64,000 bases of DNA. Source: Desmodesmus armatus. Taxonomy: Eukaryota > Chlorophyta > Chlorophyceae > Sphaeropleales > Scenedesmaceae. The position numbers and the translations under genes are program-made. The DNA is taken from assembly GCA_007449985.2 (NCBI GenBank), contig VIIQ02000148.1, positions 183,749-247,748 on the forward strand, given 5' to 3'. Below the pieces are notes generated by a model. That model made no database searches and was not told the DNA's origin. It saw only the letters and a list, made by a program, of their open reading frames with translations. Positions 12,245 through 23,846 of the stretch are shown piece after piece (position 1 is the stretch's first letter; each line of letters starts with the position of its first letter).

Positions 12245-12557
12245 ATAGATGCGTTTGAAGGGGTGTGTATGTGGCTTGATTTACGACAATGTGCTGCAGC
12301 AGCAAACCTTGGTGTTGCTGTGCGAGTGAGATGTCGTCAGGATGTGCCAGAAAGAGCCGTGTGGTACGGGATACGTCAAAAAAACCTGATCACAATACAT
12401 TGGAGCCATCCATTCAGCTTGTGATGCTTACCCGATCCTGTCCTTGCTGTCGCATTCATGGCGATCGAGTTTCCATGGATCGTGGTGCTTGCCAAGATAC
12501 AGCCTAGGCTGCCGCCAAACTTACAGAATACAGTTCTAAGTACATAAAGTGCAACGT
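12245..12557. promoter_or_regulatory. Divergent promoter region
   Basis: The start codons of the minus-strand gene (12244) and the plus-strand gene (12558) are 313 bases apart and face away from each other, so this interval must hold both promoters and 5' UTRs. No specific element was identified. Confidence 0.45.
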
Positions 12558-13798
12558 ATGAGGCGGATCAAACGTTTGAATGCTCCATACAGTCTTTTCT
12601 GCATGCACAGCACCTCTCATCTACTGCACACACCGCAGCATGGTGCCTCTCTTGCACACAACAGACCTCCCAATCCTCCACACAGCATCAGTTACGTATC
12701 TCTTGCCTACCAGCACCCATCTGCAGCATCATTGACAGGACACGTCACAGCAATATGCACGAGGTTGAACAGCACCATCGTTACAGGCACCACCAGCAGC
12801 AGCAGCATCTGCAGCAAAAGCAGAAGCACAAGACGAAGTTCTTCTCCTGATTCAGTTAGAACCACTAAGAGGTTTCAAAGCAGTAGCAGCAGCAGGGGGG
12901 GCACCAGCAGCAGCGTTGAGAGCAGCAGTCAACCAGAGAGACAGCAGGACACAGCATCAGCGGCACCTACATTCCCTTTGGGGCTGTCCAATGCTGTCGT
13001 GGCTGCTGGTATATACAGGGATGTGTGGGGGATGCAGCTTCACCCACATCAGCAGCAGCAACAGCAGCAGGAGCTTCTGCTACTTCATGACACCAGCAGC
13101 ACCACCATGAACAGCAGTGCCCCCTCCTCCCTCAGGGACTCACCTCAATTCAGCAGCGGCAGCAGCAACAGCAGTAGCAGCCGCAGCAGCAACAGCAACA
13201 ACAGCAGTAGCAGCAGCACCAGCAGCACCATACCAGTGCTCCTGGTTGCTGCAGGGCGCACATGGCAGCTCAACAAACACCCTGATGCAGCAGAACCAGC
13301 AGCCGGAGCGCCCCTCACCAGCAGCAGCACCAGCAAGGTTCACCTCACAAGCAGCAGCAGCAGCAGCAGTGCCGGCGGCAGCAGCAGCAGCAGCAGTGCC
13401 GGCGGCAGCAGCAGCAGCAGTGCCGGCGGCAGCAGCAGCAGCAGCAGTGCCGGCGGCAGCAGCAGCAGCAGTGCCGGAGGCAGCAGCAGCAGCACCAGCG
13501 GCAGCAATGACAATATCACAGCTTTGATCAGCAAGCTGTCCCTCCCAAGTCCAGCCCTTGCAGCAGCAGCCAACCCCCTGTCAGCACCACCCTTCACCCT
13601 CAACCCCCTACAGCAGATCGCCCAAGCAGCTCTGCTGTCCAAGGCAGCACGCAAGGCTGGGGGCCAGGCAGTGGTGTTCAGTGGGCCCTACCTGCCCTCA
13701 CAGATAGCAGCAGTGAGGAAAGCTCTGGGTGCACAGCAGCTGCAGGTGGCAGTGCTGCTGGGACAACAGGGGTTACACCTACTGGTTACACGGACAGA

Positions 13799-13833
<35 letters not shown>

Positions 13834-16027
13834 ATGTTGATAGGAAGCAGCAACAACAACAGCAGGAAGCACATCACCAGCATGCGCAGGACCCGGGCAG
13901 CAGCAGCTGCCGCCGCCGCAGCAGCGCTTGCAGGGGACGGAGCTGCATCAGCAGCAGGAAGCACTTCGAGTAGACCAGCAGCAGCATTTGTTACAGCATC
14001 CGTCGCTGCCGCTGCCCTCACGGCCGCCACCGCTTCAGCAGCAGCAGCAGCAGCAGTTGCTGCATGAGCTGCAGCAGCTGCTGGCCCCTCAGCTAGGCCC
14101 CACTACAGTCCTGACTGATGCCGCCCTATCAGCAGCAGCAGCAGCGGAAGAGGGCCTGCAGGAGCAGCTGCGGCTGTTCAGTGCTGCTGCATGGAGCTTG
14201 GCTGGGCAGCAGCTGAGCCGCAAGGTGGCCTGGGGGCTGACCACTGCACTGCCACACAGCATGGTGCGTGGGTGGATACAGGGGGGCAAGGGCAAGTGAT
14301 TGGGAGTAAAGCTTGACACAGTCGCATTGACTACTGGGACTCAATTGGTTGAGACAGCACTTGTTGCAGTTTGTCGCTGCAATTTGAATGGAGAGCAGTA
14401 AGATGTGTGTGTGTGTGTGGGGGGGGGGGGGGTAGCCTCACTTCCGCACAACGTGCTGTGTTGTGACATGTGACATCGTGCCTGTGCTGAAGGTGGAGCA
14501 GGGAGGTTGGGGGCACAGCAGGGTGTGGTGAGTGATGGGAGGTTGCTCTGGCATGCTGCATGTCACCACCGCGACACAACAATCACGCATATGTTGTCAC
14601 CCTGTTGATGGCTCGCAGGGGTTGACTGCGTCAGGCCAGCCCTTCTTAGTCATCCCTCAGCCCCTGCTCACTGCTGCTGCGGCAGCACAAGCCCTGGTAG
14701 CAGCCAGCAAGCAAGGCCTCACACTGCAACAGCTGGACCTCACATCTCAGCAGCAGCAGCAGCAGCAGCAGCAGCGGCGGCAGGGGCGGCGAATTCAGCA
14801 GCACCTCCAGAAGCAGCAGCAGCTTCTGCTGCAACAGCAGCATGCAGCACCTCCCCCCAGCATTGGCCGTCGTTGTCGCAGGAGGCTCGGCAGCAGTGGT
14901 GTCACTGCCATGGACAGCAGCAGCAGTGGTGTCACTCGCAGTGACACCAGCAGCAGCGGCACCAGCAGCACTGTCCTGGTGTTGACCCGGTCGGGTGTCA
15001 CAGTCACAGCAGCAGATGTGCAGGCGCATCTTGCTGCTGTTGTGGATGGCGGCTGCAGCGCCAGCGTTTCTGCTGCTGCTGCTGCCAAGCCAGCAGAGAG
15101 TGTCGATCTGCTTGTTGGCCTTCATCTTCACGTAAGTACCGCGCATTTGAATGACCCCACGAGATTTGTCTGTTTGCTTGGGCAAGGTGTGGATTTGGGA
15201 GCAGAGGAGGGCATTCCCCTGCGCAGCAAGCAGTCGAGTGGTATCCTTACAAACCCAGGCCGTCAGCATCAACTTGGCAAACCATCTGAAGGACAGTGCA
15301 GCAGTCCATCATCACATGCTTGGTTGCGTGGTGGGATGTTGGCTTCGTCCCACCTGGGAGTACTGCCTGGATGAGAAAGAGGGCTATCCTGGCCAAGCAA
15401 CACTACTGGGGCCGCTACCGTTGTTGTTGCTGGTGCGATTGCTGATGCAGTTACTCCAACGTTTCTGCTACTGCTGCTGCCTGCAGGTGTTGCTGGGTGC
15501 CGACCCTGCAGAGGTGTGGTCGGCCACCCTGTCAGCCCTAACCCTTTTCAGCCGCCGCAGCAGGGCAGCAGCAGCCATACCCACACCCACCGTACTGACC
15601 ACCACCACCACCACCAGCAGCAGCAGCAGCAGCAGCGGCAGCAGCAGCAGTAACAGCAGCAGCAGCAGTAGTGGCAGCCGCTCCCGTCGAAGGCCCAGCC
15701 GCAGAGCAGTGACAACCACAGTGACCCCAATCGCTGTGCAGCGACCACTCACAACTGCAGCAGCCCTGCCGTGCACAGCATCAAGCCCCCACTCTACTAC
15801 AGCCACACCTGAACCCCAGCAGTACAGGTCCCTGCCCCCTGAAGCCCTCAGTGGCAGCAGTGTCATGAGTGCTGTGTGTTGTGTATGTAGTGGGCCCGGC
15901 CTCAGTAGGGAGGTTGCAAGGCGGCTGTGGCAGCAGTTTGTGATGCAAGAACGGCTGGCGGTGGCAGGGAAGGCAGGGCAGAAGGGTAGTAGGGTGTGGG
16001 TGTGGCTGTACGAAGACGGCAATGACC

Positions 16028-16067
<40 letters not shown>

Positions 16068-16458
16068 GGCTCTCAAACCATATGACAGCAGCACTGACAC
16101 TTGTGGCAGCAGCCTTGCGGCAAGTGCAACAGGGTCGCTCTCAGGTATTGCTGGTTCAGAGGTTGCTGAGCCGTGGAGAGCAGCATGCAGCACATCCAGC
16201 AGCAGCAATGACAGTGCAGCTGCGCAGCTACAGCGCAACACCAGCAGCAGTAGGAGTCGCTGCAGGCCTACATTGTTGTTTGGCAATCATGGCGCCCATA
16301 TCAGCACAGAAGATTTCGAAGATAGCAGCGGCAGCGGTAGCAGGGCTGCCAGTACATTTACGTTGGTGTTCAGTCTTGTGCACATCACTCTGCCAGTGCT
16401 GCACAAGCACTTTGGCAAACTGAAGGAACATTCATGCATGACTGTAACACTCAGCTGA
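12558..16458 (+). CDS. Large low-complexity protein of unknown function (multi-exon)
   Basis: No family is recognised. The first ORF starts at ATG 12558 with an N-terminus (MRRIKRLNAPYSLFCMHS) that could be an organelle presequence, followed by Ser, Gln and Ala runs. Islands of normal composition are AAGIYRDVWGMQLHP, FTLNPLQQIAQAALLSKAAR, GGQAVVFSGPYLPSQIAAVR and LQVAVLLGQQGLHLLV. Two junctions are well supported: donor after CACAGCATG near 14263 to the acceptor before GGGTTGACTGCG near 14620, and donor GTAAGT at 15132 to the acceptor before 15487, both phase 0. The last exon (LLGADPAEVWSATL onward) runs open to TGA 16456-16458. The join near 13.86-13.95 kb, where the frame changes inside CAG repeats, is unresolved. 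Confidence 0.5.
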
Positions 16459-17338
16459 ACCACACAAGTGGGCTAGTGCGCAGTGGTAGCACCATAGCCA
16501 GTTTGTCCCCCATGTCATGCTTTCACAGCCCAAGCCAGCGTCAGGCTGAACGTGATGGTTGGCTCGATCTGCCAGTGCTGATTGCGGCAACATGCAAGGC
16601 ACTGGCTCGCCCCAATTTGTTTTGCTGTTGCTGTATCGCAATACTGCTTGAGGGTGTATGTTGGGCACCGCAAACGATGTGGTCTGTCACTTTTCAAGGC
16701 GCGCTGCATGTCTACATACCCAAAAACGCGCATCACCACAGCCAGTTTACATTGAATGCAGCACCCACCAGGCTTGCTCAGCTTGCAAGACACCTCATCC
16801 CTGTGCAGAGTACAACAATACGTCCCAGCACAGGGCACGGCTTGACAACCCACAAAAGCCATGCCAGCATGCTGAATGGGGATGATAAGAATGATTTGGG
16901 AAACTGCTGCACTTGCAACGCCAATGCCATGCCCCCCTGCTACTCTGAGCTTGGTGAACGGGAGCGACAAAGCCAAAACCTAAGGGCTTTGACACAACGG
17001 TGCAGGGTGCGACAGGGTGCAAGGATACTCACCCAACAGCACCGGGAGGCAGTTTGAGGACGTACAGCAAACTCCTAGGGCACTCAATGCTGCTGCCAGC
17101 CAGCTCGAGCAAAAAGAGTTGGCAGCGCAGCCTTTTGCCCCGGACATACTTGACAACACACCCCTCCACAAGCCACTCCCACACCAATCGATCGCATCCA
17201 GACACATGCACATGTGCACACATCCCTGCTGCTTGCACCACCCGCATGCAACACCAGACCCACTGTATAGTCCCACCACACTTGAACCCTGTCAAAGCGC
17301 CCAAAGCACAGCCAGCCACTACACACGCCCAATAAAGC
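16459..17338. other. Convergent intergenic interval
   Basis: It lies between the 3' ends of the plus-strand gene ending at 16458 and the minus-strand SR gene ending at 17438. Short open frames occur on both strands without motifs, and I see no supported gene. Confidence 0.4.
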
Positions 17339-17343
17339 TTACA
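17339..17343 (-). terminator. TGTAA poly(A) signal of the SR-protein gene
   Basis: TTACA on the plus strand is TGTAA in the transcript, about 95 bases after the TGA at 17440-17438. This is the expected chlorophyte signal at a normal distance. Confidence 0.55.
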
Positions 17344-17437
17344 TACACACTGCTAGTCAGCATGCATGTTCACGCATGCAGTCTCTCTGTCGACACACTG
17401 TACCCTACAGCTGATGACACCCCGACACACGCAGCCT

Positions 17438-20400
17438 TCAGTAGTCGTCCCCTCCCGAGCGCGGCGAGTCGTTGCGCGCAGGGGATCGGGAGCGTGGGCG
17501 TGGTGAAGCCGCCCCGTTGGCCCCCCTGCCCCTGTCATCATAGCCGCCAGGGCTGCGGCTGCGGCCCCTGGGGCTCATGTTGTTGGCAGGGGAGCGGGAG
17601 CGGGAGGCTGAGCGGCCGCGGGGTGAGGCTGGGCGCTCGTCGCGCCTGTCTGCGTCTGGTGAAGGGGGGCGCTCATCAGCGTACCTGTAGGGTGGGAAGG
17701 TGGCAGGCGGGCGGGAGCACAGGGCGACGGGACTGTCACACATGTATGGCGGTACCACAATACATGAAAGAATAGTGCAGCAGGACCCGGTCTAACAAAC
17801 AAGTGAGCCTGTGCACGCACACAACACTGGCACACTGACGCTGCATCGCTTCTTTGGCATCAACTTGCGACTTGCACCCCCCACACCAGCTTCAACACAA
17901 GTGCTAGGTGTAAGAGCACTGGGGTTACTTGCTATTAAACAAACATCTAAAGCAAAGTTGACGTCCACGTGCTGTACAGAACGCGACCCCACTCGAGACA
18001 TCAGCTTGTAACATCATGCCAAGGACAGTACAGAAAGTTGGCCAACACAGACACAGACACGGGGTCGGTGGCACTGAAAGTCACAAACCCTGTGCACTGA
18101 ACGCACCGGCGTGGGGGTGGGCTGTCTCGGCGGGGTGGGGTCCTGCTCCTGCTGCGGCTGCGCGGCCTGCGAGGTGGTGGTGGGCTGCGGCTGTAGCTGC
18201 GTCCCCGCCTGCAGCAGCAAACACCGCCAGACACAAGGTCAGCACGTGGTTTGAAAGGCTGCATGGGTGCAGGCTGACACACCCTGCTTTTGAAGTGTGT
18301 GTACCTGTCAGCCGTGCTGCCTTGTCTTGGTGCAAGCACCCCCCCCCCCCAACCCAGGGCTTCGTTAGCGAGGCTCACACAGACACACAACGACCAGCAA
18401 GCCCAGCGCTACACACTCTCGTGCACAGCATGAGGCAGCCATGGTATTTGCAACACCCACAGGATGGAGTCAGCAATAGAAATCAGCAGCATGGACGCCC
18501 AACAACCTATGCAAAACCCAGTCGCGCTCCCTGATACATCGCCTGCAGTTATGTTCAACAGCTGGCGTCAAGCACCCTCGATGGATGCTGGGGAGCAGCA
18601 AGCAGCAGTGTGCCTCACCTGCGGTCGCCGGGGCTCCTGCTGCGGCTGTAGCGGCGCGGACTGCGGCTGCGGCGGTCTCGCCGCCCATCACGGCGGTCAT
18701 CACCTGGGAAAGGGGGCAACACATAAGAGGGTGGCGGGGGGGGGGTGTTAGGACAGTGTGGTGGTGAGTGACTGGGTGATGGGGAGCGGCAAGCAAAAGA
18801 CAAAGCTGGACATACAGCTGAGACTGGCGCTCCGCATGTATGGTACCGTGCCCATGATGCCAAACGTGGGCTAAGCCAGCTAGTGCGTGTAGAGAAGTGC
18901 CCAGGGCCCCAGCAGGCAGACAAATGTGTGGGTGTTTGTCCAGCTGTACTTGGCCTGGGCCATCCAGCGTTCAGCTGCACAAACCCCACACACTATGATC
19001 AGCAGATGCACCAATCACACCCTAGACACAAAAGCACATACCTACCTCATAGCCCTCCAGCCCCAACCTGCACTTCACACCGCTTCAGCCACTGCTGCGC
19101 GGCACAAAAAGCCCGCCCCCTTTGCCCAGCGCAACAACTTCCGTAGCAAGTCTCCCCCCTCCCGCCACCAATAGCACCCACCTCTTGAGGGCCCTGTGCT
19201 GCGCTCCCGCTGGATCATGTCACGCGGCGTCTTGCGGCTCTCCTTGCTCATCACCACCTGACGATCACCCAGCAGACAAGCGCAGCAGCAGGGAGGGGAA
19301 CGGCCAGCAAAAGTGAGGGAAATGAGCAGCTTGGTGCCCATCAGCTGATGCTGCATCAAACCCTATGCTGCAATGCTATGATGTATGAACACCTCTGACC
19401 CGTGTCTGTCCAAACCAATACGCAACACAGCTGCATGCACACAGACGCAGCTGCATGTCCAGTGTACAACACAACCACCAGCGCACTGTGCTCACCGATA
19501 TCTCCCGCCCCATGAAGACGGACCTGTCCATCTGGTAGAGCGCCTCCTCAGCATCACGGGGGTCTTTGTACTCAAGGAAGCCAAAGCCACGAGGCCTGAA
19601 CAGGGACGGAGAAGGGGAGAGTGAGACAGCGGCACAAAAAAGATCCACACCAGCACGCTCAGCACAACAATCATGAATTTGCCATCAGAGGCGCTGAGCT
19701 TGTGGTACTGGCCGCAGGAGGTGCCCCCCCCCTCCTGCCCAATAGGTTGCGTCTGCTGGTATCACAGCACATGACACCAGCAAGCCTCCCAGTGCCACCT
19801 GTCATCCCCGCCAGGGCCTACAAGAGCGCCACCCCTAGCCTCCTAGCGCACACACGAAGCCCTTCTTCAGCTCAGAATGCCTTGCTGGTCCCTTCCCACG
19901 ACTCATATGTGTGATGCCAATCTGTTCGTGCCGCGTGTCCCTAAGCGCCCCCATGGCCATTGCACTGCTAGCAGCAGCGATGCAACAGCTGCCGCACGGC
20001 AGTACATGGTGGTTGGTGCAGAGCCCAGGACCCATGTTAGAAGACAAGGGGGAGTCCCACCAGACACATGACACAGCAAAGCAGGAACTTGCAGGATTGG
20101 CAGGCATAGCCCCCTTACCTGCAGCCCACAAGCCTTTTGCTTGCGCTCTATTCCCTTGGGCTCTCTACATCCTGGTCCCTTGCCCCACCAGCCTTGGAAG
20201 CCTTGACCTCTAAGCTTGAGAGCCTTGTGCTTTAGTGCTTGCATGTCAGACTTGGGCTCTCACACTCTTATCTTGACCCCACTCTTTGCCTCGGACATCA
20301 CACTCGGGCTCAGCCTGCGACCCACTCCAACCTCTGCCCTCACTCCTGTGCCTTGCTGCTGCTGTGGGAATGGTGCAAGCATGGCGGCTTGCAGGGAGCA

Positions 20401-21088
20401 GAGGAAACTTGGGTGCTGGGCTGGATCGTAGCCCTTTGGTTGCAGTTGCTCTTTGCTGGGTGCTGCCTGCTGAGAATTTGGTGGCATTGAGGCTTGCAGC
20501 TCGACTGCATGTGCCTGCATGCCCCTGCCAGCAATAAAAGCTGCAGACGCCATCCGCACACCATGGTGACCTCACCTGCCAGTATAGTAGTCCTGCAAAG
20601 CGCACAGCAGCAAGTGTGGGTGGTGTAAGTTCCTGAGACAACCTTGGTGGGTGCTTGGGACATTCTCCACCTCCCAATCACCCCGCAACCTTGTTGCTTG
20701 CTTCCAAGCTGCTCAACCATGCTATGATACAACTTACAGGGCCTGACTGCTGTCAGCTGCACCAAAAAACAGCAGATGCCTGGCTGCTGTGCTGGACTGC
20801 TCAACTGTCATTTGGCTCAGAAGTCCACTTAAAGTGGCCCCCACAGGACCTGCTCACCTTGGGCAGGTACACATCACGTATCTCTCCAAACTTCTCAAAC
20901 TTGTAGCGCACGTCGTCCGCCCTGCATCAGGAGACCATGGCATGAGATCTCTGACTGCTGTTCTGCTGCTGTCGTCAGCTGTTGTCGTGTGCCCCTGGTG
21001 TAGGATACAACACATACTTGCAGTCCAAGGGCAAGTTTCTGATGAGCAGGGATATCCGGTTGGGATCCCTATGGTCTCGGCGACTCAT
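17438..21088 (-). CDS. SCL-type SR splicing factor (RRM + RS), 253 aa, 8 exons
   Basis: Exons on the minus strand are 21088-21018, 20921-20858, 20592-20576, 19595-19496, 19257-19182, 18703-18619, 18208-18107 and 17684-17438; all introns are GT-AG and the phases join to 253 codons plus TGA. The N-terminal RRM (about residues 10-90) has RNP2 LLIRNL and RNP1 RGFGFLEY, with YYTGRPRG and the SCL-like tail SKESRKTPRDMIQRERS. Residues from ~110 on are an RS domain with RSRSPRR, SRSRSRTPPRR and ASRSRSP repeats. SCL30/SCL33-class SR proteins bind pre-mRNA and recruit U1 and U2AF in nuclear speckles. I chose ATG 21088 because MSRRDHRDPN directly precedes the RRM; an in-frame ATG lies upstream at 21211. 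The longest intron (980 nt) follows a 17-nt exon. SR genes often autoregulate by alternative splicing, which is not shown here. Confidence 0.93.
20576..20592 (-). other. 17-nt microexon of the SR-protein gene
   Basis: It codes DYYTG plus two bases of the next Arg. It has a TTTGCAG acceptor and a GTGAGG donor and is needed to join YLPK to RPRGFGF in frame within the RRM. The protein context is conserved in plant SCL proteins, so the exon is well supported despite its size. Confidence 0.9.
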
Positions 21089-21455
21089 GGTGTCGAAAGC
21101 CCTCTGATAGTCCCCAGGTATGTCAGCAAATGTCGGCAGATGAAGCCAGGCATACCAAAGGAAGGTGCAACGATGGCAAGATCGACCCCTTACTTGCAAC
21201 CTTACATTCATCGAGGTTTGAAAAGTGACACAGACACAGTTGGTTCACTTGCACGGGGTGCACCAGGCACACAAATTCAATCACCTCACCTCCACCTTTT
21301 ATGGCTGTGTTCAGGTTACAGCTGTGGCTGCAACCGTCAGAGCGAGTTCAACAGTCAACAGGCTCAAGTCAGGGCTGGCAACCTCGATGTGGAGCTGTAT
21401 CCTGGTTCAGAGGCTCAAATTAGGTTCATCTGGGCTTGTGTAGCAGGTCAGTAGC
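21089..21455. promoter_or_regulatory. Divergent promoter region
   Basis: It separates the SR-protein start (21088, minus) from the first ATG of the membrane-protein model (21456, plus). If the plus-strand gene has an unseen 5' exon, the true interval differs. Confidence 0.35.
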
Positions 21456-23161
21456 ATGCTGGCAGGCTACACCAGCAGCACCAGGAGCCCAGCAGCAGAT
21501 ACCAACAGCACCACAGTCAGTCTCGCCAAGCGGGCAGCTTTTACAGCAAACCTCAGTGCTGCCTTACAAACCACAGTGTTAGCAGCAGCTGCTGGAGCAG
21601 CTGGAAACTTCAGTGCAGCTCGTGGGTTCTTGCCAGACCACAGCAGGGCCTGCCTGGTCCCACCTCCTGCCGGCTGCAATGGGAATGGGGTCCAGAACCT
21701 GACAGGATGCACTTGCAACTGCAACAGCGGCTTTGCCAACGATCTCAGCGTGAGTATGTAGTACGCAGCCTGCTGTAGATACACAGCAACTGCCAGTGTG
21801 CGCATGGCTGTTGTGCCACGTCATGCGCACAAGGTGGTGCTGAAGCTTGAGCCAGCAGCAGCAGCACCAGCGATGTTTTGGACCTACTGCAGCAGAAGCG
21901 TGGCTCGGGTAATGGTACAGCAAGAGCCGGAGCGCGGCCTTTCAGCTTGGTGCTGGGCTTCCTGACCGCCCAGCTCACCTTTGATGTCTTCTTGTATTGC
22001 TGCTCTGTATGCAGAATGTTGTGGCACCTCAGTGGTGCATACCAAACAGCGCAAACCCAGACGGACGCCCTGGTATGTCCCCAACGCCAGCCCCTGGCAA
22101 CGGCGAGACGCCAGTGATAAGCACAGGTGCGGCGGGAGCGTCTCACACTGCCTGCAGCAACCATTCTCTGCCATCGCCAGTGACACGCACAGGTGCGGCC
22201 TGATTCTGTACTGACACACCGTTGCCTCCTTGTTCACACCCGGGTGTTTCGCTGCCATTGCTGCTGCTGCTGATGATGATGATGATTTTGATGATTTGAC
22301 TGCCTGCTTTTATGCTGGCTGTTGCTGTCGCAGGCCCTGGTGGCGGTGGTTCACCAGCACTCGCATGTTCTGGATCCTGCTGGTGGGCCTGTTGCTGCTG
22401 GTGTCTGGCTGCATCATCTGGTGCTACATCCGCATCCGCCGCCGCCGGGCTAGACAGCAGAAGAAGAAACGCAAGCGGCGGGCAAGGAAGAGCAGCAGGC
22501 GCAGCACTGACAGCACCTCCACCACCACCACCAGCAGCAGCAGCAGCAGCAGCTCGGCAGCCTCAGAGCGGGCAGCCAGGTCGAAAGGGAGTGGCAGCAG
22601 CAAGCAGGGGCAATGCAGCAGCATCAAGGCACACAAGGGCCGCAGCAGCAAGGTATGCGAGCTGAAAGGATATGCAACAGCAATTGAAAAGAAGGGAGGT
22701 GCACAACGACCCGCCTGCTTGCATTCAACGCTGCAAATTTGTATGTGTTGGCATCTGCAAGGCAAGTATGTAGCAGTTTTGCATTTCAAAGCACTCCATG
22801 GGTCTCTGTGTTGCTGTCCAGGATGCTTATGCTGTTATGATGACCGACTGAAGACCCTCTGCTGTTGTGTGGTGTCATGTTGCCTCTGTGATGTTGCTGC
22901 CGCTGCTGCCTTGCAGGCCCAGCCTGACGGCTTCCAACGGCAGCACAGCAACAGCAGCCACGGCAGCAAGCGCCCAAAGCTCAGCAGCCCACCAGCAGTG
23001 GGCCGGTTGAGCCTCTGGCCCCCAGTAGATGAGGAGGTTGGCTACAGTCCGCAGGACCTGGGTCGGCAACGCAGCGGCAGCAGCAACGGCAGCAGGGCAC
23101 GCTCCAACTTTGCAACTTCCCCTGGGGCAATCAGGGGTGGCAGGGCTCCCCAGAGGGGCAA

Positions 23162-23194
<33 letters not shown>

Positions 23195-23846
23195 TGCGGC
23201 GGCAGGTGACAGTATGAGTGATGACGAGTATAGCCGTGGCTACGACCTTCAGCAGGTGCAGGTGGTGGTGGATGCAACTGGACAGCCTGGATATGAACCT
23301 GAGTTGGAGCTGCCATGGGGTAACCGTGCTTCCCCATACCACCAGCCGCAGCAGTACCAGCAACACGGGCGGCAAAGCCAGCGCAGTCCAGAAGTCCCCA
23401 GGCTCTCAGCCCCAACAGCAGCTGCAGCTGGCAGTGGTGCATACAGCATCACAGGTGCTGGCGGCCGCCGGGGCCGCAGCAGTGCAGGGGCCTCCCCAGG
23501 GCCGGGCCAGATGGGATCTTCACCTACAGCTGTCCTTGCTGCACAGAGGGCCAGGCTAGCTGCCAGTGCACCGGGGGGCAGGGCCCCTGCCGGGCTCAGC
23601 CCATCCCCATCCCCACAGCAGCAGCGACGGCTGCAGTCGCGACAACAGCCGTGGCAGCAGCAGGAGGAGGGGACGGGGAGGACAAGGATTGGGTGGAGCA
23701 GCGTCATGGCAGGAGTGGGAGGCTGCCAGAGCGGCAGCCACATGGGCGGGGGCAGCGGCTTGAACGGTATTATGGCAGTGATGGGGAGAGTTAGCAGCCA
23801 GAACGTGGGTGACTGGCACGTTGCTGGCTTTGTACTATGCAGTTGA
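21456..23846 (+). CDS. Single-pass membrane protein with basic, low-complexity cytosolic tail
   Basis: No family is recognised. Exon 1 (21456-21749) codes a region with N-glycosylation sequons and a small Cys cluster (CNGNGVQNLTGCTCNCNSGF), probably extracellular. An exon beginning at 22015 continues with NVVAPQWC. The exon 22334-22652 carries PWWRWF, a transmembrane helix (FWILLVGLLLLVSGCIIWCY) and a stop-transfer cluster (RIRRRRARQQKKKRKRR). The final exon 22917-23846 joins in phase 0 and is Ser-, Gln- and Gly-rich with DDEYSRGY. The exon 22015 to 22334 junction is unresolved: the best phase-compatible donor is GTGCAT at 22035, leaving a 20-nt exon. No signal peptide is seen from ATG 21456, so a 5' exon may be missing. 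The topology follows the positive-inside rule. Confidence 0.55.

Noticed and set aside
20941..21010. Signal-peptide-like start MRSLTAVLLLSSAVVV on the plus strand as first exon of the membrane-protein gene
   Set aside because: It lies inside intron 1 and next to exon 1 of the SR gene on the opposite strand, and no donor and phase join it cleanly to 21456. It is attractive but unsupported.
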